The translations under genes and the position numbers were made by a program. The notes under the pieces were generated by a model. That model worked only from the letters and a program-made list of their open reading frames with translations. It ran no database searches and had not been told where the DNA came from. A stretch of DNA of 64,000 nucleotides from Pisaster brevispinus (lineage: Eukaryota; Echinodermata; Asteroidea; Forcipulatida; Asteriidae), in contig JAMKCF010000002.1 of NCBI GenBank assembly GCA_023634235.1, forward strand, positions 11,731,091 through 11,795,090, written 5' to 3'. Of this stretch, positions 7,315 through 21,011 are shown in pieces. Each line of letters opens with the position of its first letter. Within the stretch, counting starts at the first letter, position 1.

Positions 7315-9082
7315 AAACTTGTGAAGATTCAGTATTATTCTGAGGCTGACTTGACCGTGCTTACTTTGTCTTTGTTTTTTTGACAGCTCTGTGTACAAAA
7401 ATCCCATTGGGGATGCTTTTAAGGAGCGTTCTTAATAGCCCCACCTCCTGGTCATTTCCGCTATGAAGCTTGCCCTCCAGGTCGCTAAAAGTTTGATTTT
7501 CGGATGCAGGGATATCCAAGGCAGACTCAGGTACAAATTTTGTCTCTCTAGCATTTCTAGTTCATGAGTTATTCCCAACCTTAGCTGAGAAATTATTCCG
7601 GACCTTTTTGTGCCGGCTTTTTCTCACCGGCGATGACGTAGGCATGTAATACAGTGGAGTTTCGGGCAGCCCTACTTCCAGGAGGCTGGCCTCGCCTACA
7701 AAATTCTGATCTTAACGAAAATCACGGTAGAGAGAGTCCTTGAGACGGGCTTTCCAATGGTGTAAAACTTATGACGATCCAGTATTATTCTGAGGCTGAT
7801 TTGACCGTACTTACTTTGTCTTTGTTTCTTTGACAGCTCTGTGTACAAAAATCCCATCGGGGATGCTTTTGAGGAGCGTTCTGAGTAGCCCCACCTCCTG
7901 GTCATTTCCGCTATGAAGCTTGCCCTCTGGGTCGCTAAAAGTTTAATTTTCGGATGCAAGGATATCCAAGGCAGACTCCGGTACATATTTTGTCTCTCTA
8001 GCATTTCTAGTTCATGAGTTATTCCCAACCTTAGCTGAATAATTATTCCGGACCTTTTTGTGCCGGCTTTTTCTCACCGGCGATGACGTAGGCATGTAAT
8101 ACAGTGGAGTTTCGGGCAGCCCTACTTCCAGGAGGCTGGCCTCGCCTACAAAATCTTGATCTTAACGAAAATCACGGTAGAGAGAGTCCTTGAGACGGGC
8201 TTTCCAATGGTGTAAAACTTGTGAAGATTCAGTATTATTCTGAGGCTGACTTGACCGTGCTTACTTTGTCTTTGTTTTTTTGACAGCTCTGTGTACAAAA
8301 ATCCCATTGGGGATGCTTTTAAGGAGCGTTCTTAATAGCCCCACCTCCTGGTCATTTCCGCTATGAAGCTTGCCCTCCAGGTCGCTAAAAGTTTGATTTT
8401 CGGATGCAGGGATATCCAAGGCAGACTCAGGTACAAATTTTGTCTCTCTAGCATTTCTAGTTCATGAGTTATTCCCAACCTTAGCTGAGAAATTATTCCG
8501 GACCTTTTTGTGCCGGCTTTTTCTCACCGGCGATGACGTAGGCATGTAATACAGTGGAGTTTCGGGCAGCCCTACTTCCAGGAGGCTGGCCTCGCCTACA
8601 AAATTCTGATCTTAACGAAAATCACGGTAGAGAGAGTCCTTGAGACGGGCTTTCCAATGGTGTAAAACTTATGACGATCCAGTATTATTCTGAGGCTGAT
8701 TTGACCGTACTTACTTTGTCTTTGTTTCTTTGACAGCTCTGTGTACAAAAATCCCATCGGGGATGCTTTTGAGGAGCGTTCTGAGTAGCCCCACCTCCTG
8801 GTCATTTCCGCTATGAAGCTTGCCCTCTGGGTCGCTAAAAGTTTAATTTTCGGATGCAAGGATATCCAAGGCAGACTCCGGTACATATTTTGTCTCTCTA
8901 GCATTTCTAGTTCATGAGTTATTCCCAACCTTAGCTGAATAATTATTCCGGACCTTTTTGTGCCGGCTTTTTCTCACCGGCGATGACGTAGGCATGTAAT
9001 ACAGTGGAGTTTCGGGCAGCCCTACTTCCAGGAGGCTGGCCTCGCCTACAAAATCTTGATCTTAACGAAAATCACGGTAGAG
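7315..9082. repeat. Higher-order repeat: 900-bp dimer, two copies
   Basis: 7315-8182 and 8215-9082 appear identical line by line, an 868-bp match at a 900-bp offset, bounded by single-base differences (7314 versus 8214; 8183 versus 9083). A recent two-monomer duplication. Confidence 0.9.
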
Positions 9083-12000
9083 GGAGCCCTTGAGACGGGC
9101 TTTCCAATGGTGTAAAACTTGTAAAGATCCAGTATTATTCTGAGGCTGATTTGACCGTGCTTACTTTGTCTTTGTTTCTTTGACAGCTCTGTGTACAAAA
9201 ATCCCATTGGGGATGCTTTTGACGAGCATTCTGAATAGCCCCACCACCTGGTCATTTCCACTTTGAAGCTTGCCCTCCAGGTCGCTAAAAGTTTGATTTT
9301 CGGATGCAGGGATATCCAAGGCTGACATAGGTACACATTTTGTCTCTCTAGCATTTCTAGTTCATGAGTTATTCCCAACCTTAGCTGAGAAATTATTCCG
9401 GACCTTTTTGTGCCGGCTTTTTCTCACCGGCGATGACGTAGGCATGTAATACAGTGGTGTTTCGGGCAGCCCTACTTCCAGGAGGCTGGCCTCGCCTAAA
9501 AAATCTTAATCTTAACGAAACTCACGGTAGAGAGAGTCCTTGAGACGGGCTTTCCAATGGTGTAAAACTTGTGAAGATTCAGTATTATTCTGAGGCTGAC
9601 TTGACCGTGCTTACTTTGTCTTTGTTTCTTTGACAGCTCTGTGTACAAAAATCCCATTGGGGATGCTTTTGAGGAGCATTCTTAATAGCCCCACCTCCTG
9701 GTCATTTCCACTATGAAGCTTGCCCTCCAGGTCGCTAAAAGTTTGATTTTCGGATGCATAGATATCCATGGCTGACTCAGGTACACATTTTGTCTCTCTC
9801 TAGCATTTCTAGTTCATGAGTTATTCCCAACCTTAGCTGAGAAATTATTCCTTACCTTTTTTGTGCCGGCTTTTTCTCACCGGCGATAACGTAGGCATGT
9901 AATACAGTGGAGTTTCGGGCAGCCCTACTTCCAGGAGGCTGGCCTCGCCTACAAAATCCTGATCTTAACTAAACTCACGGTAGAGAGAGCCCTTGAGACG
10001 GACTTTCCAATGGTGTAAAACTTGTAAAGATCCAGTATTATTTTGAGGCTGATTTGACCGTGCTTACTTTGTCTTTGTTTCTTTGACAGCTCCGTGTACA
10101 AAAATCCCATTGTGGATGCTTTTGAGGAGCGTTCTGAATAGCCCCACCTCCTGGTCATTTCCGCTATGACGCTTGCCCTCCGGGTCAATAAAAGTTTGAT
10201 TTTCGGATGCAGGGATATCCAAGGCAGACTCAGGTACAAATTTTGTCTCTCTAACATTTCTAGTTCATGAGTTATTCCCAACTTTAGCTGAGAAATTATT
10301 CCGGACCTTTTTGTGCCGGCTTTTTCTCACCGGCGATGACGTAGGCATGTAATACAGTGGAGTTTCGGGCAGCCCTACTTCCAGGAGGCTGGCCTCGCCT
10401 ACAAAAATTTGATCTTAACGAAACTCACGGTAGAGAGAGTCCTTGAGACGGGCTTTCCAATGGTGTAAAACTTGTGAAGATCCAGTATTATTCTGAGGCT
10501 GACTTGACCGTGCTTACTTTGTCTTTGTTTCTTTGGCAGCTCTGTGTACAAAAATCCCATTGGGGATGCTTTTGAGGAGCGTTCTGAGTAGCCCCACCTC
10601 CTGGTCATTTCCGCTATGAAGCTTGCCCTCCAGGTCGCTAAAAGTTTGATTTTCGGATGCAGGGATATCCAAGGCAGACTCAGGTACACATTTTGTCTCT
10701 CTAGCATGTCTAGTTCATGAGTTATTCCCAACCTTAGCTGAGAAATTATTCCGGACCTTTTTGTGCCGGCTTTTTCTCACCGGCGATGACGTAGGCATGT
10801 AATACAGTGGAGTTTCGGGCAGCCCTACTTCCAGGAGGCTGGCCTCGCCTACAAAGTCCTGATCTTAACGAAATTCACGGTAGAGGGAGTCCTTGAGACG
10901 GGCGTTCTAATGAAGTTAAACTTGTGAAGATCCAGTATTATTCTGAGGCTGATTTGACCGTACTTACTTTGTCTTTGTTTCTTTGACAGCTCTGTGTACA
11001 AAAATCCCATTGGGGATGCTTTTGAGGAGCGTTCTGAGTAGCCCCACCTCCTGGTCATTTCCGCTATGAAGCTTGCCCTCCGGGTCGCTAAAAGTTTAAT
11101 TTTCGGATGCAAGGATATCCAAGGCAGACTCCGTTACAAATTTTGTCTCTCTAGCATTTCTAGTTCATGAGTTATTCCCAACCTTAGCTGAATAATTATT
11201 CCGGACCTTTTTGTGCCGGCTTTTTCTCACCGGCGATGACGTAGGCATGTAATACAGTGGAGTTTCGGGCAGCCCTACTTCCAGGAGGCTGGCCTCGCCT
11301 ACAAAATCTTGATCTTAACGAAACTCACGGTAGAGGGAGCCCTTGAGACGGGCTTTCCAATGGTGTAAAACTTGTAAAGATCCAGTATTATTCTGAGGCT
11401 GATTTGACCGTGCTTACTTTGTCTTTGTTTCTTTGACAGCTCTGTGTACAAAAATCCCATTGGGGATGCTTTTGAGGAGCATTCTGAATAGCCCCACCAC
11501 CTGGTCATTTCCACTATGAAGCTTGCCCTCCAGGTCGCTAAAAGTTTGATTTTCGGATGCAGGGATATCCAAGGCAGACTCAGGTACAAATTTTGTCTCT
11601 CTAGCATTTCTAGTTCATGAGTTATTCCCAACCTTAGCTGAGAAATTATTCCGGACCTTTTTGTGCCGGCTTTTTCTCACCGGCGATGACGTAGGCATGT
11701 AATACAGTGGAGTTTCGGGCAGCCCTACTTCCAGGAGCCTGGCCTCGCCTACAAAATCTTGATCTTAACGAAACTCACGGTAGAGGGAGCCCTTGAGAAG
11801 GGCTTTCCAATGGTGTAAAACTTGTAAAGATCCAGTATTATTCTGAGGCTGATTTGACCGTGCTTACTTTGTCTTTGTTTCTTTGACAGCTCTGTGTACA
11901 AAAATCCCATTGGGGATGCTTTTGAGGAGCATTCTGAATAGCCCCACCTCCTGGTCATTTCCACTTTGAAGCTTGCCCTCCAGGTCGCTAAAAGTTTGAT

Positions 12001-14448
12001 TTTCGGATGCAGGGATATCCAAGGCTGACATAGGTACACATGTTGTCTCTCTAGCATTTCTAGTTCATGAGTTATTCCCAACCTTAGCTGAGAAATTATT
12101 CCGGACCTTTTTGTGCCGGCTTTTTCTCACCGGCGATGACGTAGGCATGTAATACAGTGGAGTTTCGGGCAGCCCTACTTCCAGGAGGCTGGCCTCGCCT
12201 ACAAAATCTTAATCTTAACGAAACTCACGGTAGAGAGAGTCCTTGAGACGGGCTTTCCAATGGTGTAAAACTTGTGAAGATTCAGTATTATTCTGAGGCT
12301 GACTTGACCGTGCTTACTTTGTCTTTGTTTCTTTGACAGCTCTGTGTACAAAAATCCCATTGGGGATGCTTTTGAGGAGCATTCTTAATAGCCCCACCTC
12401 CTGGTCATTTCCACTATGAAGCTTGCCCTCCAGGTCGCTAAAAGTTTGATTTTCGGATGCATAGATATCCATGGCTGACTCAGGTACACATTTTGTCTCT
12501 CTAGCATTTCTAGTTCATGAGTTATTCCCAACCTTAGCTGAGAAATTATTCCTTACCTTTTTTGTGCCGGCTTTTTCTCACCGGCGATGACGTAGGCATG
12601 TAATACAGTGGAGTTTCGGGCAGCCCTACTTCCAGGAGGCTGGCCTCGCCTACAAAATCCTGATCTTAACTAAACTCACGGTAGAGAGAGCCCTTGAGAC
12701 GGACTTTCCAATGGTGTAAAACTTGTAAAGATCCAGTATTATTCTGAGGCTGATTTGACCGTGCTTACTTTGTCTTTGTTTCTTTGACAGCTCCGTGTAC
12801 AAAAATCCCATTGTGGATGCTTTTGAGGAGCGTTCTGAATAGCCCCACCTCCTGGTCATTTCCGCTATGACGCTTGCCCTCCAGGTCAATAAAAGTTTGA
12901 TTTTCGGATGCAGGGATATCCAAGGCAGACTCGGGTACAAATTTTGTCTCTCTAACATTTCTAGTTCATGAGTTATTCCCAACTTTAGCTGAGAAATTAT
13001 TCCGGACCTTTTTGTGCCGGCTTTTTCTCACCGGCGATGACGTAGGCATGTAATACAGTGGAGTTTCGGGCAGCCCTACTTCCAGGAGGCTGGCCTCGCC
13101 TACAAAAATTTGATCTTAACGAAACTCACGGTAGAGAGAGTCCTTGAGACGGGCTTTCCAATGGTGTAAAACTTGTGAAGATCCAGTATTATTCTGAGGC
13201 TGACTTGACCGTGCTTACTTTGTCTTTGTTTCTTTGGCAGCTCTGTGTACAAAAATCCCATTGGGGATGCTTTTGAGGAGCGTTCTGAGTAGCCCCACCT
13301 CCTGGTCATTTCCGCTATGAAGCTTGCCCTCCGGGTCGCTAAAAATTTGATTTTCGGATGCAGGGATATCCAAGGCAGACTCAGGTACACATTTTGTCTC
13401 TCTAGCATGTCTAGTTCATGAGTTATTCCCAACCTTAGCTGAGAAATTATTCCGGACCTTTTTGTGCCGGCTTTTCTCACCGGCGATGACGTAGGCATGT
13501 AATACAGTGGAGTTTCGGGCAGCCCTACTTCCAGGAGGCTGGCCTCGCCTACAAAGTCCTGATCTTAACGAAAATCACGGTAGAGAGAGTCCTTGAGACG
13601 GGCGTTCTAATGAAGTTAAACTTATGACGATCCAGTATTATTCTGAGGCTGATTTGACCGTACTTACTTTGTCTTTGTTTCTTTGACAGCTCTGTGTACA
13701 AAAATCTCATTGGGGATGCTTTTGAGGAGCGTTCTGAGTAGCCCCACCTCCTGGTCATTTCCGCTATGAAGCTTGCCCTCCGGGTCGCTAAAAGTTTAAA
13801 TTTCGGATGCAAGGATATCCAAGGCAGACTCCGTTACAAATTTTGTCTCTCTAGCATTTCTAGTTCATGAGTTATTCCCAACCTTAGCTGAATAATTATT
13901 CCGGACCTTTTTGTGCAGGCTTTTTCTCACCGGCGATGACGTAGGCATGTAATACAGTGGAGTTTCGGGCAGCCCTACTTCCAGGAGGCTGGCCTCGCCT
14001 ACAAAATCTTGATCTTAACGAAACTCACGGTAGAGGGAGCCCTTGAGACGGGCTTTCCAATGGTGTAAAACTTGTAAAGATCCAGTATTATTCTGAGGCT
14101 GATTTGACCGTGCTTACTTTGTCTTTGTTTCTTTGACAGCTCTGTGTACAAAAATCCCAATGGGGATGCTTTTGAGGAGCATTCTGAATAGCCCCACCAC
14201 CTGGTCATTTCCGCTATGAAGCTTGCCCTCCAGGTCGCTAAAAGTTTGATTTTCGGATGCAGGGATATCCAAGGCAGACTCAAGTACAAATTTTGTCTCT
14301 CTAGCATTTCTAGTTCATGAGTTATTCCCAACCTTAGCTGAGAAATTATTCCGGACCTTTTTGTGCCGGCTTTTTCTCACCGGCGATGACGTAGGCATGT
14401 AATACAGTGGAGTTTCGGGCAGCCCTACTTCCAGGAGGCTGGCCTCGC
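9046..14448. repeat. Higher-order repeat: ~2.7-kb hexamer, two copies
   Basis: Rare markers recur in order about 2,700 bp apart: GATATCCATGG (about 9765/12465), TTCCTTACC (about 9848/12548), TTGTGGATGC (about 10110/12811), TTTGGCAG (about 10533/13235), and GAAGTTAAAC within ATGAAGTTAAAC (about 10913/13613). Confidence 0.85.
13100..13498 (-). other. Frame-fused minus-strand frame (132 codons) by loss of one T
   Basis: One T is missing from the T5 run of the hairpin loop (CTTTTCTCAC near 13471). This joins the usual 110-codon minus-strand satellite frame to an upstream frame that begins MPTSSPVRK. It shows how indels in the T run switch frames. Not evidence of a gene. Confidence 0.5.
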
Positions 14449-14839
14449 CTACAAAATCCTGATCTTAACGAAAATCACGGTAGAGAGAGTCCTTGAGACG
14501 GGCGTTCCAATGGTGTAAAACTTATGACGATCCAGTATTATTCTGAGGCTGATTTGACCGTGCTTACTTTGTCTTTGTTTCTTTGACAGCTCTGTGTACA
14601 AAAATCCCATCGGGGATGCTTTTGAGGAGCGTTCTGAGTAGCCCCACCTCCTGGTCATTTCCGCTATGAAGCTTGCCCTCCAGGTCGCTAAAAATTTGAT
14701 TTTCGGATGCAGGGATATCCAAGGCAGACTCAGGTACACATTTTGTCTCTCTAGCATGTCTAGTTCATGAGTTATTCCCAACCTTAGCTGAGAAATTATT
14801 CCGGACCTTTTTGTGCCGGCTTTTTCTCACCGGCGATGA

Positions 14840-17800
14840 CGTAGGCATGTAATACAGTGGAGTTTCGGGCAGCCCTACTTCCAGGAGGCTGGCCTCGCCT
14901 ACAAAGTCCTGATCTTAACGAAAATCACGGTAGAGAGAGTCCTTGAGACGGGCGTTCTAATGAAGTTAAACTTATGACGATCCAGTATTATTCTAAGGCT
15001 GATTTGACCGTACTTACTTTGTCTTTGTTTCTTTGACAGCTCTGTGTACAAAAATCTCATTGGGGATGCTTTTGAGGAGCGTTCTGAGTAGCCCCACCTC
15101 CTGGTCATTTCCGCTATGAAGCTTGCCCTCCGGGTCGCTAAAAGTTTAAATTTCGGATGCAAGGATATCCAAGGCAGACTCCGTTACAAATTTTGTCTCT
15201 CTAGCATTTCTAGTTCATGAGTTATTCCCATCCTTAGCTGAATAATTATTCCGGACCTTTTTGTGCAGGCTTTTTCTCACCGGCGATGACGTAGGCATGT
15301 AATACAGTGGAGTTTCGGGCAGCCCTACTTCCAGGAGGCTGGCCTCGCCTACAAAATCTTGATCTTAACGAAACTCACGGTAGAGGGAGCCCTTGAGACG
15401 GGCTTTCCAATGGTGTAAAACTTGTAAAGATCCAGTATTATTCTGAGGCTGATTTGACCGTGCTTACTTTGTCTTTGTTTCTTTGACAGCTCTGTGTACA
15501 AAAATCCCAATGGGGATGCTTTTGAGGAGCATTCTGAATAGCCCCACCACCTGGTCATTTCCACTGTGAAGCTTGCCCTCCAGGTCGCTAAAAGTTTGAT
15601 TTTCGGATGCAGGGATATCCAAGGCTGACATAGGTACACATTTTGTCTCTCTAGCATTTCTAGTTCATGAGTTATTCCCAACCTTAGCTGAGAAATTATT
15701 CCGGACCTTTTTATGCCGGCTTTTTCTCACCGGCGATGACGTAGGCATGTAATACAGTGGAGTTTCGGGCAGCCCTACTTCCAGGAGGCTGGCCTCGCCT
15801 AAAAAATCTTGATCTTAACTAAACTCACGGTAGAGAGAGTCCTTGAGACGGGCTTTCCAATGGTGTAAAACTTGTGAAGATTCAGTATTATTCTGAGGCT
15901 GACTTGACCGTGCTTACTTTGTCTTTGTTTCTTTGACAGCTCTGTGTACAAAAATCCCATTGGGGATGCTTTTGAGGAGCGTTCTTAATAGCCCCACCTC
16001 CTGGTCATTTCCGCTATGAAGCTTGCCCTCCAGGTCGCTAAAAGTTTGATTTTCGGATGCAGGGATATCCAAGGCAGACTCAAGTACAAATTTTGTCTCT
16101 CTAGCATTTCTAGTTCATGAGTTATTCCCAACCTTAGCTGAGAAATTATTCCGGACCTTTTTGTGCCGGCTTTTTCTCACCGGCGATGACGTAGGCATGT
16201 AATACAGTGGAGTTTCGGGCAGCCCTACTTCCAGGAGGCTGGCCTCGCCTACAAAATCCTGATCTTAACGAAAATCACGGTAGAGAGAGTCCTTGAGACG
16301 GGCGTTCCAATGGTGTAAAACTTATGACGATCCAGTATTATTCTGAGGCTGATTTGACCGTGCTTACTTTGTCTTTGTTTCTTTGACAGCTCTGTGTACA
16401 AAAATCCCATCGGGGATGCTTTTGAGGAGCGTTCTGAGTAGCCCCACCTCCTGGTCATTTCCGCTATGAAGCTTGCCCTCCGGGTCGCTAAACGTTTAAT
16501 TTTAGGATGCAAGGATATCCAAGGCAGACTCCGGTACACATTTTGTCTCTCTAGCATTTCTAGTTCATGAGTTATTCCCAACCTTAGCTGAATAATTATT
16601 CCGGACCTTTTTGTGCCGGCTTTTTCTCACCGGCGATGACGTAGGCATGTAATACAGTGGAGTTTCGGGCAGCCCTACTTCCAGGAGGCTGGCCTCGCCT
16701 ACAAAGTCCTGATCTTAACGAAAATCACGGTAGAGAGAGTCCTTGAGACGGGCGTTCTAATGAAGTTAAACTTATGACGATCCAGTATTATTCTAAGGCT
16801 GATTTGACCGTACTTACTTTGTCTTTGTTTCTTTGACAGCTCTGTGTACAAAAATCTCATTGGGGATGCTTTTGAGGAGCGTTCTGAGTAGCCCCACCTC
16901 CTGGTCATTTCCGCTATGAAGCTTGCCCTCCGGGTCGCTAAAAGTTTAAATTTCGGATGCAAGGATATCCAAGGCAGACTCCGTTACAAATTTTGTCTCT
17001 CTAGCATTTCTAGTTCATGAGTTATTCCCAACCTTAGCTGAATAATTATTCCGGACCTTTTTGTGCAGGCTTTTTCTCACCGGCGATGACGTAGACATGT
17101 AATACAGTGGAGTTTCGGGCAGCCCTACTTCCAGGAGGCTGGCCTCGCCTACAAAATCTTGATCTTAACGAAACTCACGGTAGAGGGAGCCCTTGAGACG
17201 GGCTTTCCAATGGTGTAAAACTTGTAAAGATCCAGTATTATTCTGAGGCTGATTTGACCGTGCTTACTTTGTCTTTGTTTCTTTGACAGCTCTGTGTACA
17301 AAAATCCCAATGGGGATGCTTTTGAGGAGCATTCTGAATAGCCCCACCACCTGGTCATTTCCACTGTGAAGCTTGCCCTCCAGGTCGCTAAAAGTTTGAT
17401 TTTCGGATGCAGGGATATCCAAGGCTGACATAGGTACACATTTTGTCTCTCTAGCATTTCTAGTTCATGAGTTATTCCCAACCTTAGCTGAGAAATTATT
17501 CCGGACCTTTTTATGCCGGCTTTTTCTCACCGGCGATGACGTAGGCATGTAATACAGTGGAGTTTCGGGCAGCCCTACTTCCAGGAGGCTGGCCTCGCCT
17601 AAAAAATCTTGATCTTAACTAAACTCACGGTAGAGAGAGTCCTTGAGACGGGCTTTCCAATGGTGTAAAACTTGTGAAGATTCAGTATTATTCTGAGGCT
17701 GACTTGACCGTGCTTACTTTGTCTTTGTTTCTTTGACAGCTCTGTGTACAAAAATCCCATTGGGGATGCTTTTGAGGAGCGTTCTTAATAGCCCCACCTC

Positions 17801-18400
17801 CTGGTCATTTCCGCTATGAAGCTTGCCCTCCAGGTCGCTAAAAGTTTGATTTTCGGATGCAGGGATATCCAAGGCAGACTCAAGTACAAATTTTGTCTCT
17901 CTAGCATTTCTAGTTCATGAGTTATTCCCAACCTTAGCTGAGAAATTATTCCGGACCTTTTTGTGCCGGCTTTTTCTCACCGGCGATGACGTAGGCATGT
18001 AATACAGTGGAGTTTCGGGCAGCCCTACTTCCAGGAGGCTGGCCTCGCCTACAAAATCCTGATCTTAACGAAAATCACGGTAGAGAGAGTCCTTGAGACG
18101 GGCGTTCCAATGGTGTAAAACTTATGACGATCCAGTATTATTCTGAGGCTGATTTGACCGTGCTTACTTTGTCTTTGTTTCTTTGACAGCTCTGTGTACA
18201 AAAATCCCATCGGGGATGCTTTTGAGGAGCGTTCTGAGTAGCCCCACCTCCTGGTCATTTCCGCTATGAAGCTTGCCCTCCGGGTCGCTAAACGTTTAAT
18301 TTTAGGATGCAAGGATATCCAAGGCAGACTCCGGTACACATTTTGTCTCTCTAGCATTTCTAGTTCATGAGTTATTCCCAACCTTAGCTGAATAATTATT
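14840..18400. repeat. Higher-order repeat: 1.8-kb tetramer, two copies
   Basis: About 14840-16600 and 16640-18400 match at an exact 1,800-bp offset with only isolated substitutions, for example CCCATCC/CCCAACC at 15231/17031 and GTAGGCATG/GTAGACATG near 15294/17094. The match ends where copy 2 reads TTCCTTACC. Confidence 0.88.
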
Positions 18401-19407
18401 CCTTACCTTTTTGTGCCGGCTTTTTTCTCACCGGCGATGACGTAGGCATGTAATACAGTGGAGTTTCGGGCAGCCCTACTTCCAGGAGGCTGGCCTCGCC
18501 TACAAAATCTTGATCTTAACGAAACTCACGGTAGAGAGAGCCCTTAAAACGGGCTTTCCAATGGTGTAAAACTTGTAAAGATCCAGTATTATTCTGAGGC
18601 TGATTTGACCGTGCTTACTTTGTCTTTGTTTCTTTCACAGCTCTGTGTACAAAAATCCCATTGGGGATGCTTTTGAGGAGCATTCTGAATAGCCCCACCT
18701 CCTGGTCATTTCCGCTATGAAGCTTGCCCTCCAGGTCGCTAAAAGTTTGATTTTCGGATGCAGGGATATCCAAGGCTGACTCAGGTACACATTTTGTCTC
18801 TCTAGCATTTCTAGTTCATGAGTTATTCCCAACCTTAGCTGAGAAATTATTCCGGACCTTTTTGTGCCGGCTTTTTCTCACCGGCGATGACGTAGGCATG
18901 TAATACAGTGGAGTTTCGGGCAGACCTACTTCCAGGAGGCTGGCCTCGCCTACAAAATCCTGATCTTAACGAAATTTACGGTAGAGAGAGTCCTTGAGAC
19001 AGGCGTTCCAATGGTGTAAAACTTGTGAAGATCCAGTATTATTCTGAGGCTGATTTGACCGTGCTTACTTTGTCTTTGTTTCTTTGACAGTTTTGTGTAC
19101 AAAAATCCCATCGGGGATGCTTTTGAGGAGCGTTCTGAGTAGCCCCACCTCCTGGTCATTTCCGCTATGAAGCTTGCCCTACGGGTCGGTAAAAGTTTGA
19201 TTTTCGGATGCAGGGATATCCATGGCTGACTCAGGTACACATTTTGTCTCTCTAGCATTTCTAGTTTATGAGTTATTCCCAACCTCAGCTGAGAAATTAT
19301 TCCGGACCTTTTTGTGCCGGCTTTTTCTCACCGGCGATGACGTAGGCATGTAATACAGTTGAGTTTCGGGCAGCCCTACTTCCACGAGGCTGGCCTCGCC
19401 TACAAAA

Positions 19408-19577
19408 TCTTGATCTTAACGAAACTCACGGTAGAGAGATTCCTTGAGACGGGCGTTCCAATGATGTAAAACTTGTGACGATCCAGTATTAATCCTGATC
19501 TTAACGAAAATCACGGTAGAGAGAGTCCTTGAGACGGGCGTTCCAATGATGAAAAATTTGTGACGATCCATTATTAA
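19408..19577. repeat. 85-bp tandem duplication inside a monomer (copy 1)
   Basis: The segment from TGATCTTAACGAAA to GATCCAGTATTAAT occurs twice in a row at an 85-bp offset (GATC at 19412 and 19497). It lengthens this monomer and its minus-strand frame (19416-19817). Confidence 0.85.
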
Positions 19578-20841
19578 TCTGAGGCTGATTTGACCGTGCT
19601 TACTTTGTCTTTGTTTCTTTGACAGCTCTGTGTACAAAAATCCCATTGGGGATGCTTTTGAGGAGCGTTCTGAGTAGCCCCACCTCCTGGTCATTTCCGC
19701 TATGAAATTTGCCCTCCGGGTCGATAAAAGTTTGATTTTCGGATGCAGGGATATCCAAGGCAGACTCAGGTACATATGTTGTCTCTCTAGCATTTCTAGT
19801 TCATGAGTTATTCTCAACCTTAGCTGAGAAAATATTCCGGACCTTTTTGTGCCGGCTTTTTCTCACCGGCGATGACGTAGGCATGTAATACAGTGGAGTT
19901 TCGGGCAGCCCTATTTCCAGGAGGCTGGCCTCGTCTACAAAGTCCTGATCTTAACGAAAATCACGGTAGAGAGAGCCCTTGAGACGGGTTTTCCAATTGT
20001 GTAAAACTTGTGAAGATCCAGTATTATTCTGATGCTGATTTGACCGTGCTTACTTTGTCTTTGTTTCTTTGACAGCTCTGTGTACAAAAATCCCATTGGG
20101 GATTTTTTTGAGGAGCGTTCTGATTAGCCCCACCTCCTGGTCATTTCCGCTATGAAGCTTGCCCTCCAGGTCAATAAAAGGTTGATTTTCGGATGCAGGG
20201 ATATCCAAGGCAGACTCAGGTACAAATTTTGTCTCTCTAGCATTTCTAGTTCATGAGTTATTCCCAACCTAAGCTGAGAAATTATTCCGGACCTTTTTGT
20301 GCCGGCTTTTTCTCACCGGCGATGACGTAGGTATGTAATACAGTGGAGTTTCGGGCAGCCCTACTTCCAGGAGGCTGGCCTTGCCTACAAAATCCTGATC
20401 TTAACGAAAATCACGGTAGAGAGAGTCCTTGAGACGGGCGTTCGAATGAAGTTAAACTTATGACGATCCAGTATTATTCTGAGGCTGATTTGACCGTACT
20501 TACTTTGTCTTTGTTTCTTTGACAGCTCTGTGTACAAAAATCCCATCGGGGATGCTTTTGAGGAGCGTTCTGAGTAGCCCACCTCCTGGTCATTTCCGCT
20601 ATGAAGCTTGCCCTACGGGTCGGTAAAAGTTTGATTTTCGGATGCAGGGATATCCAAGGCTGACTCAGGTACACATTTTGTCTCTCTAGCATTTCTAGTT
20701 TATGAGTTATTCCCAACCTCAGCTGAGAAATTATTCCGGACCTTTTTGTGCCGGCTTTTTCTCACCGGCGATGACGTAGGCATGTAATACAGTGGAGTTT
20801 CGGGCAGCCCTACTTCCACGAGGCTGGCCTCGCCTACAAAA

Positions 20842-21011
20842 TCTTGATCTTAACGAAACTCACGGTAGAGAGATTCCTTGAGACGGGCGTTCCAATGATG
20901 TAAAACTTGTGACGATCCAGTATTAATCCTGATCTTAACGAAAATCACGGTAGAGAGAGTCCTTGAGACGGGCGTTCCAATGAAGTTAAACTTATGACGA
21001 TCCAGTATTAT
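20842..21011. repeat. 85-bp tandem duplication inside a monomer (copy 2)
   Basis: Same junction (AGTATTAATCCTGATC) as at 19408-19577, so it was inherited when the 1.43-kb block duplicated. The second half has since been converted to the ATGAAGTTAAAC variant. Confidence 0.85.
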
